The notes: a model not told the origin generated them from the letters alone. Counted from the first letter of the stretch, positions 50,621 through 60,060 are shown. The stretch: 64,000 nucleotides of DNA from BRHc4a sp049323755 (GCA_049323755.1 JBMOPE010000026.1:310001-374000), one strand, 5' to 3'. A program made the numbers and translations.

Positions 50621-51670
50621 CTACCGCCTGGCGTAGGAGTCAATATCCACGCCCCTCCTGAGAAGCCAATCAGAGGTTTTCCCGGATATAACAAGTGGAA
50701 TATTTTTTAATCCCTCTATGTTTCGGGCGCCGGTCAAAACCATGTACATAGCAAGCCCTTTTTTAAGGTGCTCTATATATTTTATCAAATCTTCAACAGA
50801 ACCCCTGTTGAGTATTTCAAGAAAAGGTCCGGCCATGGCCACCATTTTTGCTCCCGCAGCCAGGGCCCTGGCCATGTCAAGAGATGACTTAAGCCCTCCG
50901 GAGGCTATAATAGCAATGTCAAGTCCAAGCTCCAGGCCTTCAAACAGACATACAGCAGTTGGTATGCCCCAGTCCTCCAGCTCAATGTTTTTATACTCTT
51001 TCCTTGCATTTTCTATAGAAATAAAATTTGTTCCGCCCCTGCCCCCGATGTCCATAATCCTTATCCCGGAGTTATACAGCTTAAGGATTGTTTCCCTGGA
51101 CATTCCGAACCCTACTTCTTTTGCTATAACAGGGCAGTCAATACTTTCCACCAGCTTTTTCAGCCCCGGCAGCACCGATCCGAAATCGGGCTCCCCCTCT
51201 TCCATCACCAGTTCCTGCGGGACATTGAAGTGAACCTGGATTCCGTCGGCGCTAATCATTTCGACCGCCTGGGCAGCCTCGTCCACAGTACAGGTCGCGC
51301 TAAGGTTGGCCAGTAAAACACCGTCGGGATTCTCGTCCCTTGCCACCCTGTATGTTTCCTCAACGGTTCTGTCTTCCAGGGCAGCTTTTTGTGATCCCAC
51401 AGCCATGGCTATACCGGTCCTCCTGGCTGCAATAGCCAGCTGCCTGTTAATTTTTAAAGTCTCCGGGTGTCCCCCCGTTATGGCATTTATCATAAGAGGC
51501 ATTTCCAGTCTCTTATTAATAAACACAGTGGAAAGGTCTGTATCAGAAAGCTTAACCCCTGTTACCGATTGGTGAACAAGGTTAATGTCGGTAAAGCCGG
51601 AGTAATTTGCACTACAGGCAGTCTCCAGAGAATATTTTAAATGTTCCAGTTTTCTTTCCTGTCTTATCAC
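50621..51670 (-). CDS. fni: Type 2 isopentenyl-diphosphate delta-isomerase
   Basis: 349 residues. FMN-dependent Idi-2: N-terminal IRQERKLEHLKYSL, LMINAITGGHPET, VGSQKAALED, VHFNVPQELVMEEGEP, VIAKEVGFGMS, DIGGRGGTNFISIEN and GGLKSSLDMARALAAGA. It interconverts IPP and DMAPP. GTG at 51670 gives the usual family N-terminus and has GGGGG before it; ATG at 51697 (GGAG seven bases before) is the alternative and adds nine residues. It is alone, with no other isoprenoid gene. Confidence 0.93.
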   Translation of the reverse strand: MIRQERKLEHLKYSLETACSANYSGFTDINLVHQSVTGVKLSDTDLSTVFINKRLEMPLMINAITGGHPETLKINRQLAIAARRTGIAMAVGSQKAALEDRTVEETYRVARDENPDGVLLANLSATCTVDEAAQAVEMISADGIQVHFNVPQELVMEEGEPDFGSVLPGLKKLVESIDCPVIAKEVGFGMSRETILKLYNSGIRIMDIGGRGGTNFISIENARKEYKNIELEDWGIPTAVCLFEGLELGLDIAIIASGGLKSSLDMARALAAGAKMVAMAGPFLEILNRGSVEDLIKYIEHLKKGLAMYMVLTGARNIEGLKNIPLVISGKTSDWLLRRGVDIDSYARR

Positions 51671-51789
51671 GAATAACCCCCGGGAGTTATAAAGCATATT
51701 TTTTCTCCATAATATTATTAACACTTTAGTAATCTTTAAGAAACTTGGGGATTTCCTACAAGGAAACCCCCTAAAAAATTGTATTTATA

Positions 51790-53280
51790 TTAAAAAATTT
51801 CAAGCTGTTCGTCACTGTTTAATCTTGCCTTGAAGGAATCCATCTCCCTTGTTATTGTTACCCTTCTCTTTCCCACCTGAATAACGGAGCCCTCATAGGC
51901 CTTTCTCACCTTTATATTCCCCCCCGGGGCCACCCTTACAACGGGAGGCGCACCCAGATTGCTTCCAAGCTCATTTATATCTACATTTCCGTCTGCCAAT
52001 ATCTCCCCGCCCTTGAACGACCCCCTCACGAGTACGTTTCCGCCGGCAGTGATTGTGGTGTTTACACAGCCCTGTCCGGTTACGTTTACGCTTCCCGAAC
52101 TCTGTATAGCTGAGGAAAGGGCCGACCTAATAAATATATTACCCGCCTGCTCATCATCATCTTTAACAAGGTCAAGGGTTTCTGCAACCATATTAACAAC
52201 ATTTGTATACATATCCCTGCTTAGGGGCTTCAGTCCTGAAAAACAGTTTAACGCAGACGCTGTATTTATTATTTCTGCTGGAATATCGGCACCGGGCTTG
52301 GTCCCAATAAAATTTTGCAGATTCTTAACCAGTGGCCTGATATTTTTAAATCTTGAGTCGAGCAAACCAAGAACCACACGCCCGAAATCCACAGTTTCAA
52401 AATCAATTACCTTTAGTTTTCTAAGTTGATCCAATGCAGTAGACAGGTTTTGCAGCTCGGTATTTATGTCTGAAAGCATAAAGCCTATTTTTTTGGCGCC
52501 CGGAAAAACTATGCCTGCCCTCAGTCTGCTGCTTATAACATTTCCGTATACTATCAGCTTTCCACCGCTAATAACCCTGGCCATTGTTACCAGGCCCTGA
52601 ACCTCAATATTTCCGGAAACCTGAACCTCCATGGCTTCACAAACATTTCCTGTTATCTTTACATCTCCCCTGAATCTAAGGTTTCCAGTCTTTATATCAA
52701 CATCACTGTTATGAACATAAACCGGCTCAACATTTATTACCTTTGTAAGCCCCGCTTCCTTTATCCAGGGTTTTCCGTTTACCTTGGCATAAGCCTTATT
52801 CCCTTCCTCGTTAAGTTCGACACCCTTACCTGCCTTTATGGTAATTATCCTTGGTTTGGGAGCTTCTATGGGCTCCCCGGTAACGGCAATTCCCCACGTG
52901 CCATATACCGGCGGGTATACCTCAACCAGTTGAATTCCCGCATCCACCGAGATAATACTACTGGTTTCCCTAAAGTTCACTGCCTCTTCATCTGAATTAT
53001 CCGTATTACTCTGTTCTTTACCGAAAAGAATCTCCATATAGCCGTCCTTACCCGGAATAGGAGGTTTTCCCTCTGCTATAATCATAGGCTCCTTTGTAGG
53101 GCATAGTGAAAATACTTCTATAACCTGGTCTTTAATACCAAATGTTATGCCTTCTTTTTTAAGCGCCCTGTATATTTCCTCTTTATTAATTTCCTCACAG
53201 GACCCCAGGGCAAAAACAGAAGCCGTAAGTTTGTCCCGGCCAAAAACAATTTTAAAAAAAGAAGGTTTCACATCCGCCAT
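51790..53280 (-). CDS. FapA-family (DUF342) protein
   Basis: 496 residues of the DUF342/FapA family, a large cytoplasmic protein with a central right-handed beta-helix-like region (RFRGDVKITGNVCEAMEVQV, GNIEVQGLVTMARVISGGKL, VNVTGQGCVNTTITAGGNVLV). The N-terminal domain and the coiled-coil insertion at about 270-330 (LSTALDQLRKLK) are typical. Roles include flagellar or sporulation links in some Firmicutes, but no flagellar gene is near. ATG with CCAGGAAGGTG upstream. Confidence 0.87.
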   Translation of the reverse strand: MADVKPSFFKIVFGRDKLTASVFALGSCEEINKEEIYRALKKEGITFGIKDQVIEVFSLCPTKEPMIIAEGKPPIPGKDGYMEILFGKEQSNTDNSDEEAVNFRETSSIISVDAGIQLVEVYPPVYGTWGIAVTGEPIEAPKPRIITIKAGKGVELNEEGNKAYAKVNGKPWIKEAGLTKVINVEPVYVHNSDVDIKTGNLRFRGDVKITGNVCEAMEVQVSGNIEVQGLVTMARVISGGKLIVYGNVISSRLRAGIVFPGAKKIGFMLSDINTELQNLSTALDQLRKLKVIDFETVDFGRVVLGLLDSRFKNIRPLVKNLQNFIGTKPGADIPAEIINTASALNCFSGLKPLSRDMYTNVVNMVAETLDLVKDDDEQAGNIFIRSALSSAIQSSGSVNVTGQGCVNTTITAGGNVLVRGSFKGGEILADGNVDINELGSNLGAPPVVRVAPGGNIKVRKAYEGSVIQVGKRRVTITREMDSFKARLNSDEQLEIF

Positions 53281-53445
53281 TTTTCCAGCACCTTCCTGGT
53301 TATATAAAAAAGGGGTTTAAATATTTTGTGTTGAAAAATTATTATGTAATAAATTATTCCAGCAATTCAGTATAAAAAGTTATTCTATACTATAATTAAA
53401 TATCCTTCTATTTTACTCAAAACACCAATAAAGGAGTTTTTATCT

Positions 53446-54693
53446 TTGTTTTTGAAAAATATGGCGCTGATACAACAGGTTTTTCCCGGTAAAAGCATTG
53501 ACTCGACTGAAACCGAAACTATCAGGACTTTAAATGCTATTAACTTGAAGGACATGCTCAAACATGGCTCCAAAGTAGCCATAACGGCTGGAAGCAGGGG
53601 GATAAAAGATATTTCCATAATACTGAAAACCCTGTCTGGTTATATTAGCTCCTGCGGCTGCAAACCTTTTATTCTGGCATCGATGGGAAGTCACGGAGGT
53701 GGTACGGTTTCGGGCCAGCTTGAAATACTTAAGGAACTTGGCATTACCCCGGAAAAAATCGGGGCTCCGGTAATCGCCTCGGACATCTCAATACCTACTT
53801 CTGAATATAACGGAAGGTCATATTATGTTAACAGCCTTGCCCTGGAATTTGAACATGTTATTATTGTAAACAGGATAAAGCCGCATACATCCTTCCACGG
53901 CCCCTATGAAAGCGGTATTTTAAAAATGATAGCGATGGGCCTCGGCGGCCCGAAGGGTGCTTCATATATTCACTCACTGGGGGTTCAGTCACTTCCCGAT
54001 ATAATTCCGGAGGCAGCCTCAGCGATAATGAAACGGCTTCCTATTACCTTGGGGCTGGCCATTCTTGAAGATGCCTTTAAAAATACAATGCTAATAAAAG
54101 CAATTACACCTGATAAGTTTGAAGAAACTGAAAGGGAGCTTTTAGAGGAGGCCCGCTGCAATCTTCCCGGATTGCCCTTTGAAGACGTTGATATTCTTAT
54201 AGTGGATGAAATAGGGAAGAATTTCAGCGGAACAGGAATGGATACCAATGTGATAGGCAGGCTGAGAATTCAGGGACTGCCCGAGCCGGCAGTCCCAAAA
54301 ATAAAAAGGATTGTAGTTTTAGGAGTTTCGCAGGAAACGAAGGGAAACGCCTACGGTATCGGGCTGGCCGATTTCACAACAAAAAGACTTGTTGAGGGTC
54401 TGGACTACAACGCTACGTATTTAAATGCTCTGACCAGCACCTTTGTGCAAAGGGCAATGGTTCCAATGACCCTGCCCGATGATTTCTCTGCAATACAGGC
54501 GGCAGTTAAGAGCCTTGGAGCTATGAGCCCGGAAGACATTCGAATCGTAAGAATAAAAAACACCCTGACTCTCGATAACCTGCTGGTGTCCCAGCCACTA
54601 TTAAAAGAGGCATATTCTAATGAAAAAATAAAAGTAGTAGGCCAGAACTTACCCCTTTCCTTTGACATTAATAATCAGATAATACCCTTTTAA
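53446..54693 (+). CDS. LarA-like (DUF2088, lactate racemase domain) protein
   Basis: 415 residues related to the N-terminal part of nickel-dependent lactate racemase LarA. Motifs: AITAGSRGIKDISIILKTL, ASMGSHGGGTVSGQLEIL, VIIVNRIKPHTSFHGPYESG and MIAMGLGGPKGASYIH. The lysine and histidines for pincer-nickel binding cannot be assigned by eye. No larB, larC or larE (nickel-pincer biosynthesis) is present, so racemase activity is uncertain. TTG start with AAGGAG nine bases upstream. Its stop overlaps the next gene's ATG. Confidence 0.8.
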   Translation: MFLKNMALIQQVFPGKSIDSTETETIRTLNAINLKDMLKHGSKVAITAGSRGIKDISIILKTLSGYISSCGCKPFILASMGSHGGGTVSGQLEILKELGITPEKIGAPVIASDISIPTSEYNGRSYYVNSLALEFEHVIIVNRIKPHTSFHGPYESGILKMIAMGLGGPKGASYIHSLGVQSLPDIIPEAASAIMKRLPITLGLAILEDAFKNTMLIKAITPDKFEETERELLEEARCNLPGLPFEDVDILIVDEIGKNFSGTGMDTNVIGRLRIQGLPEPAVPKIKRIVVLGVSQETKGNAYGIGLADFTTKRLVEGLDYNATYLNALTSTFVQRAMVPMTLPDDFSAIQAAVKSLGAMSPEDIRIVRIKNTLTLDNLLVSQPLLKEAYSNEKIKVVGQNLPLSFDINNQIIPF

Positions 54694-56015
54694 TGAAAGG
54701 AAGCGCAAAAGAACTGATGAAACAGCAATTGGAAGCACTGCAATTAGCTAAAAAACTGTCAGTTTATAATGTATTTGATGATAATCAGTCCGGTGAAATA
54801 CTTGAGATAGCATTAAAAGTCTTAGGTAATTCCGATACGGTTCGCTACTCTGCGACACTTTTTAATAAATTGATAGGCTGGGCTGAAAAATCAGTTATTC
54901 CCATGACAGGTAACCTGTGGCAGAATTACATTTTAGACCTGATTGTTACGGCCGTTAACACCTTCACCAGAATGGCCGCCAGTGGAAATCTGTCCTGTGG
55001 CGACTCCATGTCCCGGGTGGTCAAGGCTGCAGTGTGCGAGGATATGAAAAAGCTTAAAAACATTATTAGCATTGGTTTTACCCCGGCAGCAGGCCTGTCA
55101 GACAATATTTATCTGGAGCTTATAGAGTCCGATCTGACGGATCAAAGTTACTGTTCTAGTGCTGAAGCCCCGCAAAGGCAGATACTGAATTTAAAGAAGA
55201 GACTACTAAAAAATGACAGCTGGGATAAGGCAGCTGATATACTCCTGGACTTTCATATGAATTCAGGCTGCGGACCTTTATGTTTATTTCATGCATTTCT
55301 TTGGGACGGAAAACATAAAAAACTCAGGGGGATACCCGACCCTGACCCGATCCGCATTGAAAATCTGGTTGGATACAGCAATGAGCGGGGGAAGGTATTA
55401 ATGAATACAGAGCGTATCCTTAAAGGCCTTCCTGCCGGAAACATCCTTCTCTACGGTGACAGGGGAACGGGCAAATCCTCAACGGTTAAATCCCTAATTC
55501 ACAGATACGGCAGCAGGGGGCTGCGAATCATAGAGATTCCCAAGATTCACCTTGCTGACTACCAGCTTATACTGGCAGAAATAAAAAATACCTGCCTTAA
55601 GTTCATATTATTTATAGATGACCTCTCCTTCGAGGATAATGAAACTGAGTACAAGACACTAAAGTCGATACTGGACGGAAGTCTTCAAGCGAGACCTGAT
55701 AATGTAGTAATTTACGCCACATCAAACCGCCGCCACCTGGTAAGGGAGTACTTTGAGGAGCGTCAAAGCGATGTTCACAGCAGGGACACTCTACAGGAAA
55801 AGCTGTCTCTGTCGGAAAGGTTCTCTGTTACTGTCCTATTCCTTGCCCCGGATCAGGAGCTATACCTGGAAATGGTAGAGGCGCTGGCTAGGCAGAAAGG
55901 TCTCTCCATTCCTGCCGGAGAGCTGCGTGACCTTGCTTTGGAGTGGGAGCGGTGGAATAACGGGAGATCTGGAAGAACCGCCCGGCAATTTATAGAGCAG
56001 CTTATCACCGGTTAA
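54693..56015 (+). CDS. DUF815-family AAA-like ATPase
   Basis: 440 residues. Walker A NILLYGDRGTGKSSTVKSL (about 250-262), a Walker B-like LFIDDLSFEDNETEYKTLK, NVVIYATSNRRHLVREYFEE (sensor-type) and LSLSERFSVTVLFLAP, the DUF815 signature. It is an ATP-binding protein of unknown role. ATG overlaps the LarA-like stop (TAATG), so the two are translationally coupled. The N-terminal 200 residues are helical and unrecognised. Confidence 0.85.
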   Translation: MKGSAKELMKQQLEALQLAKKLSVYNVFDDNQSGEILEIALKVLGNSDTVRYSATLFNKLIGWAEKSVIPMTGNLWQNYILDLIVTAVNTFTRMAASGNLSCGDSMSRVVKAAVCEDMKKLKNIISIGFTPAAGLSDNIYLELIESDLTDQSYCSSAEAPQRQILNLKKRLLKNDSWDKAADILLDFHMNSGCGPLCLFHAFLWDGKHKKLRGIPDPDPIRIENLVGYSNERGKVLMNTERILKGLPAGNILLYGDRGTGKSSTVKSLIHRYGSRGLRIIEIPKIHLADYQLILAEIKNTCLKFILFIDDLSFEDNETEYKTLKSILDGSLQARPDNVVIYATSNRRHLVREYFEERQSDVHSRDTLQEKLSLSERFSVTVLFLAPDQELYLEMVEALARQKGLSIPAGELRDLALEWERWNNGRSGRTARQFIEQLITG

Positions 56016-56192
56016 TCCCGCTATTGGGGACACTCAGTTTTAATCTAATACACTCTACTTAAAAAGTTGTGTCCTCTTTCCTTATTGATTGTTATTTTTT
56101 TATCCAGTGCTGCTTAAGTTTTGAAGGAATCCAGGCCTGTTTCCCGAATAATCTATTAATATAAATATAAAAACTGGGGAGGGGTTATACAA

Positions 56193-56495
56193 GTGTATCA
56201 CTATCATAATGGCGAGGTTAAGAATGAAGGGCTTGAGCTAATGCTCGTTCTTATCAGGACGCTTATATTTGCCGCTGTAGTTATTGTGGCTGGGTCGGCT
56301 GGATACGCCGCAGGGCTCCCCGCTTTTGTAGGCGGAATCGTAGGGGGTGTTGCAGTGCTCAGCCTATTTTGCTGCAGGCCCTTTTTAGAAGTTATAAATT
56401 ACAAGTGCCCGAACTGCAGCAATGAAATAAGGACAATCAAGAACTTTGGATCCTACCGCTGCTCCAATTGCGGCCAGGAAAGCAAAGTGGAATAG
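56193..56495 (+). CDS. Small membrane protein with C-terminal zinc ribbon (100 aa)
   Basis: GTG at 56193 with GGGGAGGGG eight bases upstream. A glycine-rich membrane pair (LIFAAVVIVAGSAGYAAGLP, GGIVGGVAVLSLFCC) is followed by a CPNC...CSNCG zinc ribbon at residues 72-94. A terminator follows. Unrecognised family, probably membrane-associated regulator or scaffold. Confidence 0.75.
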   Translation: MYHYHNGEVKNEGLELMLVLIRTLIFAAVVIVAGSAGYAAGLPAFVGGIVGGVAVLSLFCCRPFLEVINYKCPNCSNEIRTIKNFGSYRCSNCGQESKVE

Positions 56496-56527
56496 TTTTC
56501 CTTTCAACAGTACCGATTAACTTTATT

Positions 56528-56563
56528 AAAAAATCACCCTTAAAAACGGGGTGATTTTTTTTA
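56528..56563 (+). terminator. Terminator after the zinc-ribbon membrane gene
   Basis: AAAAATCACCC pairs with GGGTGATTTTTTTT over an 8-9-base loop; a long T-tract follows on the plus strand. Confidence 0.88.
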
Positions 56564-56631
56564 TAAATAAACTTTATGATAAATAATCAAACCCTGTAAA
56601 AAAATAAACAATATAATATGGAGGTGGTCCG

Positions 56632-58482
56632 GTGGAAAACAATTTAACCGAGACAGAAGCACAAAATGGATTTAACTTTCATGAAACGCCCGAAATAAAA
56701 GCTGTTCCCAGGGAGGAAACTGTCAGCCTTTGGATAGATGACCGGGAGGTAAAGGTTTCAAAGGGCACAAACCTTCTGGAGGCCGCAAGGTCGGTAGGAA
56801 TTGAGGTGCCAAGCCTCTGCTACCTCAGGGGATTAAATGAGGCAGGTGTATGCAGAGTGTGCCTTGTTGAGGTTGATGCAGGCGGGAGGCGCAGCTTGCA
56901 GGCGTCCTGCGTTTACCCTGCTTCCGATGGCCTCAGGGTTTACACAAACTCTCCCCGGGCAAGGAGGGCCAGGAAGCGCGTAGTTGAGCTTATGCTTTCC
57001 GAGCATGACCGCGACTGCACCAACTGTGTAAGAAACCTTAATTGCGAGCTGCAAAAGCTTGCAGACGAAATGGGAATAAGAAAGCTTCGTGTTACCGGAG
57101 AAACCCATAATTACCCCATATCCAGGAAAAATCCTTTTATTGTCAGGGACTATAACAAGTGCATAAAGTGCCGGCGCTGTGAGGCTGTTTGCCGGGAAGT
57201 ACAGGGAGTAAATGTGTACACCCCCAAAAACCGTGGCTTCGACGCTGTTATAGCTCCTGCCTTCATGAAAGACCTCGGAGAGGTTGACTGTATAAGCTGC
57301 GGCCAGTGCCTTATGGCCTGCCCCACAGGCTCTCTTACTGAAAGAGAATACATAGATGAGGTATGGCGGGCAATAGAAGACACTGATAAAACGGTGATAG
57401 TACAAACAGCGCCAGCCATACAGGTTTCAGTAGGAGAAACCTTCGGATTGGGCTCCGGTAAAGCTGTAACTGGAAAACTGGCGGCCGCTCTCAGAAGACT
57501 GGGATTTGACATGGTTTTCTCAACTGAATTCGCCGCCGACCTGACAATAGTGGAGGAGGCCCACGAGCTCCTTGAGAGAATTGAAGGCCACGGAAAGCTT
57601 CCTCTTATCTCTTCCTGCAGCCCTGGCTGGGTTAAATTCTGCGAACATTTTTACCCGGAGTTTATCCAAAATCTCAGCACATGCAAATCTCCAATGGAGA
57701 TGTTCGGTGCCCTGGCAAAAACGTACCTGGCTGAAAAGCTAAATATTGACCCGAGAAAAATGGTTGTCGTTGCCATAATGCCCTGTACTGCTAAGAAATT
57801 TGAGGCAGCAAGGCAGGAGCTCGTTACAAGGGGAACCCGTGATGTCGATTATGTTCTTACAACAAGAGAGCTGGCCAGAATGATAAGGACAGCCGGTATA
57901 AAGTTTGGTGAGCTGCCGGATGAGGATTTCGATCAGCCCCTGGGTCTGGCCACCGGAGCCGGCGCAATATTCGCAGCCACCGGAGGCGTTACAGAATCTG
58001 CCATAAGAACAGCCATTGCCCTTACCGGCGGCCAGGAAAACACCACCATAGAGTTTAAGGAAATAAGAGGTATGCGCGGAATTAAAGAGGCTTCGGTAAA
58101 TTTAAAGGGCCTTCAAATACGAATAGCCGTGGCCCATGGAACAAGAAACGCCAGAAAGCTTCTTGAAAGGATCAAGGGCGGTGAGCGCTTTGATTTTATT
58201 GAAATAATGGCTTGCCCCGGAGGATGTGTAGGCGGCGGGGGCCAGCCCATACTTGGAACAATCAATAAAAAAGAGCGGGCCGCCGGTGAAATCAAAGCCC
58301 AAAGGGCCCAGGCGCTGTACAGGATAGATGCCGGTAAAAAATTCAGAAAATCCCATGAAAACCCCGCCATTAAACAAATATATGAGGAGTACCTGGGAAA
58401 ACCTTTAAGCGATAAGGCCAAAGAAATATTGCATACCTCTTATAAACCAATGGGAAGAGCCCTTAACCGGATGCTCCATTAG
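56632..58482 (+). CDS. Monomeric-type [FeFe] hydrogenase with N-terminal Fe-S domains
   Basis: 616 residues. 2Fe-2S domain (Cys63, 74, 77, 93), His-Cys cluster (His125, Cys129, 132, 138), two [4Fe-4S] clusters (Cys177-187 and Cys220-230), then the H-cluster domain with L1 SSCSPGW (327-333), L2 MPCTAKK (383-389) and L3 EIMACPGGCVGGGGQP (from 525). A C-terminal small-subunit-like tail follows. L1 has Ser where the canonical TSCCPxW has the proton-relay Cys. No HydB/HydC subunits or HydEFG maturases are adjacent. ATG or GTG near 56632 with GGAGGTG. Uses reduced ferredoxin for H2 production or uptake. Confidence 0.93.
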   Translation: MENNLTETEAQNGFNFHETPEIKAVPREETVSLWIDDREVKVSKGTNLLEAARSVGIEVPSLCYLRGLNEAGVCRVCLVEVDAGGRRSLQASCVYPASDGLRVYTNSPRARRARKRVVELMLSEHDRDCTNCVRNLNCELQKLADEMGIRKLRVTGETHNYPISRKNPFIVRDYNKCIKCRRCEAVCREVQGVNVYTPKNRGFDAVIAPAFMKDLGEVDCISCGQCLMACPTGSLTEREYIDEVWRAIEDTDKTVIVQTAPAIQVSVGETFGLGSGKAVTGKLAAALRRLGFDMVFSTEFAADLTIVEEAHELLERIEGHGKLPLISSCSPGWVKFCEHFYPEFIQNLSTCKSPMEMFGALAKTYLAEKLNIDPRKMVVVAIMPCTAKKFEAARQELVTRGTRDVDYVLTTRELARMIRTAGIKFGELPDEDFDQPLGLATGAGAIFAATGGVTESAIRTAIALTGGQENTTIEFKEIRGMRGIKEASVNLKGLQIRIAVAHGTRNARKLLERIKGGERFDFIEIMACPGGCVGGGGQPILGTINKKERAAGEIKAQRAQALYRIDAGKKFRKSHENPAIKQIYEEYLGKPLSDKAKEILHTSYKPMGRALNRMLH

Positions 58483-58627
58483 CTCCCAGCATGCCCTGAT
58501 TCAACACAGGCGCAGAATTTTTCCCGGAATAAAGTTGCCACGGCAGAATTCCTTACGGCTGTCACTGCGGCAGGAGGAACTCCCCTTCTGACCCCATTGA
58601 CAGCGCAAGCGAATATTGAGATTCTGT

Positions 58628-58855
58628 CCTGAAAATAATGAATGTCTTTTTTTATAAACCACAGAGGACACAGAGATCACAGAGAATTTGCTATTAGGCA
58701 TTACTTTCATTTTCCTATTCATTCAATGAAATCCTCATGAAGCATTCAGACAGGCTAAAAACCTCTGTGTCCTCTGTGGTTTTAAAGACGTGCATTAAAA
58801 TATTTTCATTTCTCTGTGGTGCCTTTTATAAGGCATGCATGTCTGACATCCGACG
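58628..58855 (+). repeat. CACAGAG inverted-arm element, copy G
   Basis: Left flank CTGAAAATAATGAATGTC, arms at about 58657-58686 and 58760-58785, internal GCATTACT and CATTCAGACAGGCTAA, outer CATGCATGTCTGAC shared with copy D. The 490-base region 58483-58972 holds this element and nothing else recognisable. Confidence 0.86.
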
Positions 58856-58972
58856 AAGTTTTTGGCAGTATTAGCTATTAAGAGTGGACACCCATGTTAA
58901 TTAGAGGTAATCTATATATGCAGGGTTCAGGTAAGCTGATTAAATAATATTTAAAAAACTGGAGAGAAAAAT

Positions 58973-59218
58973 ATGAAACCCGTTATAGATGTTGATGAAT
59001 TTGTCAAAAATAATCAAGACCGGATATATAATCTGGTCAACACGGCCCTTAACAGGTCAGGCGATATTATTCAACAAAAAATTTCTTCAGGGGCGGTAGG
59101 CCCGTCCTTCCAGGAAATTCTTCCTCTTCTCCTTTACGAGCTTCTGGTTACCCATACAGTAAGCACACTGAAGCTTGTTGCAGACATGATTAACAGCGAA
59201 ACCGCAGAAGAATCATAA
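58973..59218 (+). CDS. Hypothetical protein (81 aa)
   Basis: ATG with GGAGAG upstream. The protein is predicted mostly helical and amphipathic (VKNNQDRIYNLVNTALN, LLPLLLYELLVTHTVSTL) with no known domain. It starts a run of small genes (30 aa and 106 aa) ahead of the Nudix gene, the latter two on both strands. Unknown function. Confidence 0.6.
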   Translation: MKPVIDVDEFVKNNQDRIYNLVNTALNRSGDIIQQKISSGAVGPSFQEILPLLLYELLVTHTVSTLKLVADMINSETAEES

Positions 59219-59254
59219 TAATAGCAGCAAACACACACAACGGAGAAAGCATTG

Positions 59255-59347
59255 ATGACAGCTAGTACTTATTATTTTCTGGCTTTTCTTGTTGCAGTAG
59301 GGCTTTTAGCTTTCGCAATGGGCTTCCTTTCAGCCAACAAAAAATGA
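59255..59347 (+). CDS. Small membrane peptide (30 aa)
   Basis: ATG at 59255 after GGAG at nine-base spacing. Encodes one hydrophobic helix (YYFLAFLVAVGLLAFAMGFL) with a short polar end (SANKK). It may be a small regulatory membrane peptide. Its stop adjoins the convergent gene at 59349. Family unknown. Confidence 0.5.
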   Translation: MTASTYYFLAFLVAVGLLAFAMGFLSANKK

Positions 59348-59348
59348 A

Positions 59349-59669
59349 TTAGTTTTTTCTTTGCCGTATCTTGTAATTTATTCTTTCCATCAGGTAAACG
59401 TTGTTGAATACGTGGTGGAGCTGAATTGCCATGCTCTCGATAACAATATCAGAATTAAAAAGGCCTTCTCTCAAAACCAGCTCAACACCGTACTCCGACT
59501 CAATATTCTTTTTAAAAGTATAAAGAATCCCCTGCCTTACTGCTTCATCCCCCAAATCCAGCCACCTGTCAGAACTGCTGCACTCTTTTCCGGTAACCCC
59601 GGACACAGTCTTAATTAACAAATCTTTGAATACGTCAAACGAGGGTCTCTCTTTAAGTTTGGTCACCAT
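59349..59669 (-). CDS. Hypothetical protein (106 aa)
   Basis: Soluble, helical, charged, with an ending NVYLMERINYKIRQRKN. ATG at 59669 with AGGAGG nine bases upstream. It overlaps the Nudix gene's 3' end by 17 bases on the same strand, so it is translated after it. No domain recognised. Confidence 0.62.
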   Translation of the reverse strand: MVTKLKERPSFDVFKDLLIKTVSGVTGKECSSSDRWLDLGDEAVRQGILYTFKKNIESEYGVELVLREGLFNSDIVIESMAIQLHHVFNNVYLMERINYKIRQRKN

Positions 59670-60060
59670 TTCCTAAAACCTCCTGCAAGTAAATAGCTAT
59701 CGGGATATCAGCTTCTGCCAGGTCGTATTTCATTAATTCTCTTACCGGAACCCATGAAAAACTCTCACAGTCCAGCGTCATTGGCACTCCCCCCACCTGC
59801 CTGCAAAGGTATGCCAAAAGCAATATATTTCTTTCACTGTACCTGTGATTGACAGCCTTTATTATTCTATTAACCTCAATCTCTATATTTAGCTCCTCTT
59901 TAATTTCTCTTACTATACATTCTTCGGGTGCTTCCCCGTCCTCAAGCTTTCCTCCCGGAAATTCCCACTTAAGGCCCTGGCTGACATCTTTTTTTCTTTG
60001 GGTTATCAGAACACTGCCCCTGTTTTCTATTACCGCTGCAATAACAATTATTGTATTCAC
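59653..60060 (-). CDS. Nudix hydrolase (MutT/8-oxo-dGTPase-like)
   Basis: 135 residues. Nudix box GGKLEDGEAPEECIVREIKEELNI at about residues 36-59 (GX5EX7REXXEEXGX pattern), preceded by IAAVIENRGSVLITQRKK. It hydrolyses nucleoside diphosphate-linked substrates, MutT-type is likely. GTG at 60060 with GGTGGG upstream. Lies 16 bases downstream of capA. Confidence 0.9.
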   Translation of the reverse strand: MNTIIVIAAVIENRGSVLITQRKKDVSQGLKWEFPGGKLEDGEAPEECIVREIKEELNIEIEVNRIIKAVNHRYSERNILLLAYLCRQVGGVPMTLDCESFSWVPVRELMKYDLAEADIPIAIYLQEVLGNGDQT

